Source: JAFMPW01 sp040830565
GTDB taxonomy: Bacteria; Bacteroidota; Bacteroidia; Flavobacteriales; Flavobacteriaceae
DNA: 5,272 nt
Assembly: GCA_040830565.1 (NCBI GenBank)
Contig: JBFOMC010000396.1
Location: 1-5,272, forward strand
Direction of reading: 5' to 3'
Shown here: piece after piece, positions 4,775-5,272 of the stretch
Layout: every line of letters begins with the position of its first letter
Position numbering within the stretch: position 1 is the first letter of the stretch
Position numbers and translations under genes: made by a program
Notes under the pieces: model-generated
The model's database searches: none
What the model saw: the letters and a program-made list of their open reading frames with translations, nothing else
Told to the model about the DNA's origin: nothing

Positions 4775-4795
4775 ATCAGCTCGGTTGAACCAGTA

Positions 4796-5272
4796 ATGAT
4801 AAAAGACCTCTCCCTATTTCTCAATGCCTTAGGGGCTGGGAACTGTTTTTTACTGTCCTATACCTACCTCTTAAAAAAACAACCCAAAACTTTAAAAGTC
4901 AATCAACTACTTTCTTTGTTGTTTTTTATCCTGGGAGTAGTGATCGTAAATACCTTAGTTAATTTTACTGGATATAGCTACCTTTTTTCTGGTTTCGAAT
5001 CCATATCCAACGCCCTAACTTATGGCATTGCGCCTCTTCTCTTATTATATGTCCGAGCTCTAAGTGCTAAGCATATAAAGTCTACGCTTTGGTCGCCACA
5101 CTTGCTTCCCGGATACGCTATTTTGCTCATAACTCTTATAAGTTTGGCTTTTCCAACTACTGGTTTTGGGCAATGGGGAGAAGCTTTACTGAACAACAAC
5201 TGGGCGATAGGGCTTTGGAATCTGCAGTTTGCGGTCTATTTGGTTCTATTGTTTATGGAGCTGCGAAGCATG
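4796..5272 (+). CDS. Membrane-anchored regulator, probably AraC family (5' part)
   Basis: The first 159 residues of a longer protein are present; the frame has no stop and leaves the window. It is highly hydrophobic, with about five membrane segments near residues 5-25, 38-57, 72-89, 103-119 and 136-155. The stretch IAPLLLLYVRALS (78-90), followed by a basic loop and a short HLLPGYAILL segment, resembles the N-terminal sensor of membrane-bound AraC-type regulators common in Bacteroidota, where a C-terminal helix-turn-helix domain follows. That domain is outside the window, so the family call is inference; a LytTR-type or other membrane sensor is the alternative. The ATG at 4796 is the only one before the first membrane segment; an in-frame GTG at 4772 is possible and the frame is open back to 4682. 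No Shine-Dalgarno sequence is visible. Confidence 0.6.
   Translation, partial: MIKDLSLFLNALGAGNCFLLSYTYLLKKQPKTLKVNQLLSLLFFILGVVIVNTLVNFTGYSYLFSGFESISNALTYGIAPLLLLYVRALSAKHIKSTLWSPHLLPGYAILLITLISLAFPTTGFGQWGEALLNNNWAIGLWNLQFAVYLVLLFMELRSM

Larger units (their letters stand above)
4111..4795. other. Repeat-rich non-coding gap
   Basis: This 685-base stretch between the DUF1080 gene and the membrane regulator contains, in order: a NNNAAAA heptamer array, a CAATTNN heptamer array, two partial copies of a 25-27 base direct repeat, a three-hairpin element with a doubtful ORF across it, an ATTCYTCR octamer array, a two-unit 12-base repeat, a CAGTNNN heptamer array and a TTGNNY hexamer array. The last 100 bases are comparatively C-rich and hold a small dyad at 4762-4774. 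A 91-codon frame on the - strand (4549-4824) is the hexamer array read as alternating Gln/Val and Gln/Thr, and I reject it. Confidence 0.65.

Noticed and set aside
4783..4791. GGTTGAACC palindrome, whose complement resembles a tRNA T-arm
   Set aside because: The loop is too short for a T-arm and no acceptor or anticodon stem can be drawn around it.
4549..4824. Open frame of 91 codons on the - strand with alternating Gln/Val and Gln/Thr
   Set aside because: The repetitive part is the TTGNNY array in translation, it overlaps the start of the convincing membrane protein, and no domain or signal is visible.
1..5272. CRISPR array, tRNA, rRNA, insertion sequence or phage genes
   Set aside because: No spaced repeats of CRISPR length, no cloverleaf, no rRNA-like stretch and no transposase or integrase motif on either strand; the tandem arrays have no spacers.

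Overview
The window looks like chromosomal DNA from a marine-type member of the Flavobacteriia (Bacteroidota). The genes are AT-rich. Three of the encoded proteins have lipoprotein signal peptides with a lipobox cysteine. Starts lack convincing Shine-Dalgarno sequences, and the families found (DUF5694, sialidase-like lipoprotein with a CDCCQ motif, DUF1080 lipoprotein, membrane-anchored AraC-type regulator) are typical of that group. The assignment rests on style and family content, not on a marker gene.

Layout, all on the + strand. 1-201 is non-coding and carries several short-period repeats. 202-1080 encodes a secreted DUF5694 (TraB/Tiki-like) protein. 1081-1428 is non-coding and ends in an octamer array. 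1429-1938 encodes a lipid-anchored TlpA-type thioredoxin; its stop overlaps the start of 1935-3143, a lipoprotein with a sialidase-like propeller and a Cys cluster. 3229-4110 encodes a DUF1080 (3-keto-disaccharide hydrolase type) lipoprotein with a Cys-containing tail. 4111-4795 is a 685-base non-coding stretch packed with repeats and a three-hairpin element, overlapped by a doubtful 75-codon ORF. From 4796 a multi-pass membrane protein begins, probably the sensor half of an AraC-family regulator, and it runs off the window.

How the genes may work together: the TlpA protein and the Cys-cluster lipoprotein are translationally coupled (4-base overlap) and both sit in the envelope, so the thioredoxin may keep the Cys cluster of its partner in a defined redox state. 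The DUF1080 lipoprotein follows 85 bases later and may be part of the same envelope carbohydrate programme, but a repeat array and a possible weak terminator lie between them.

The most unusual content is between the genes. Nearly every gap holds one or more imperfect tandem arrays with a strict 6-, 7- or 8-base period, a fixed core of three to five bases and a variable remainder: TTGNNY (6), CAGTNNN (7), CAATTNN (7), TTTTNNN or its complement (7) and ATTCYTCR (8). The same classes recur in different gaps, sometimes flanking one gene. Together with the hairpin element at 4284-4416, these are the best candidates here for something undescribed.
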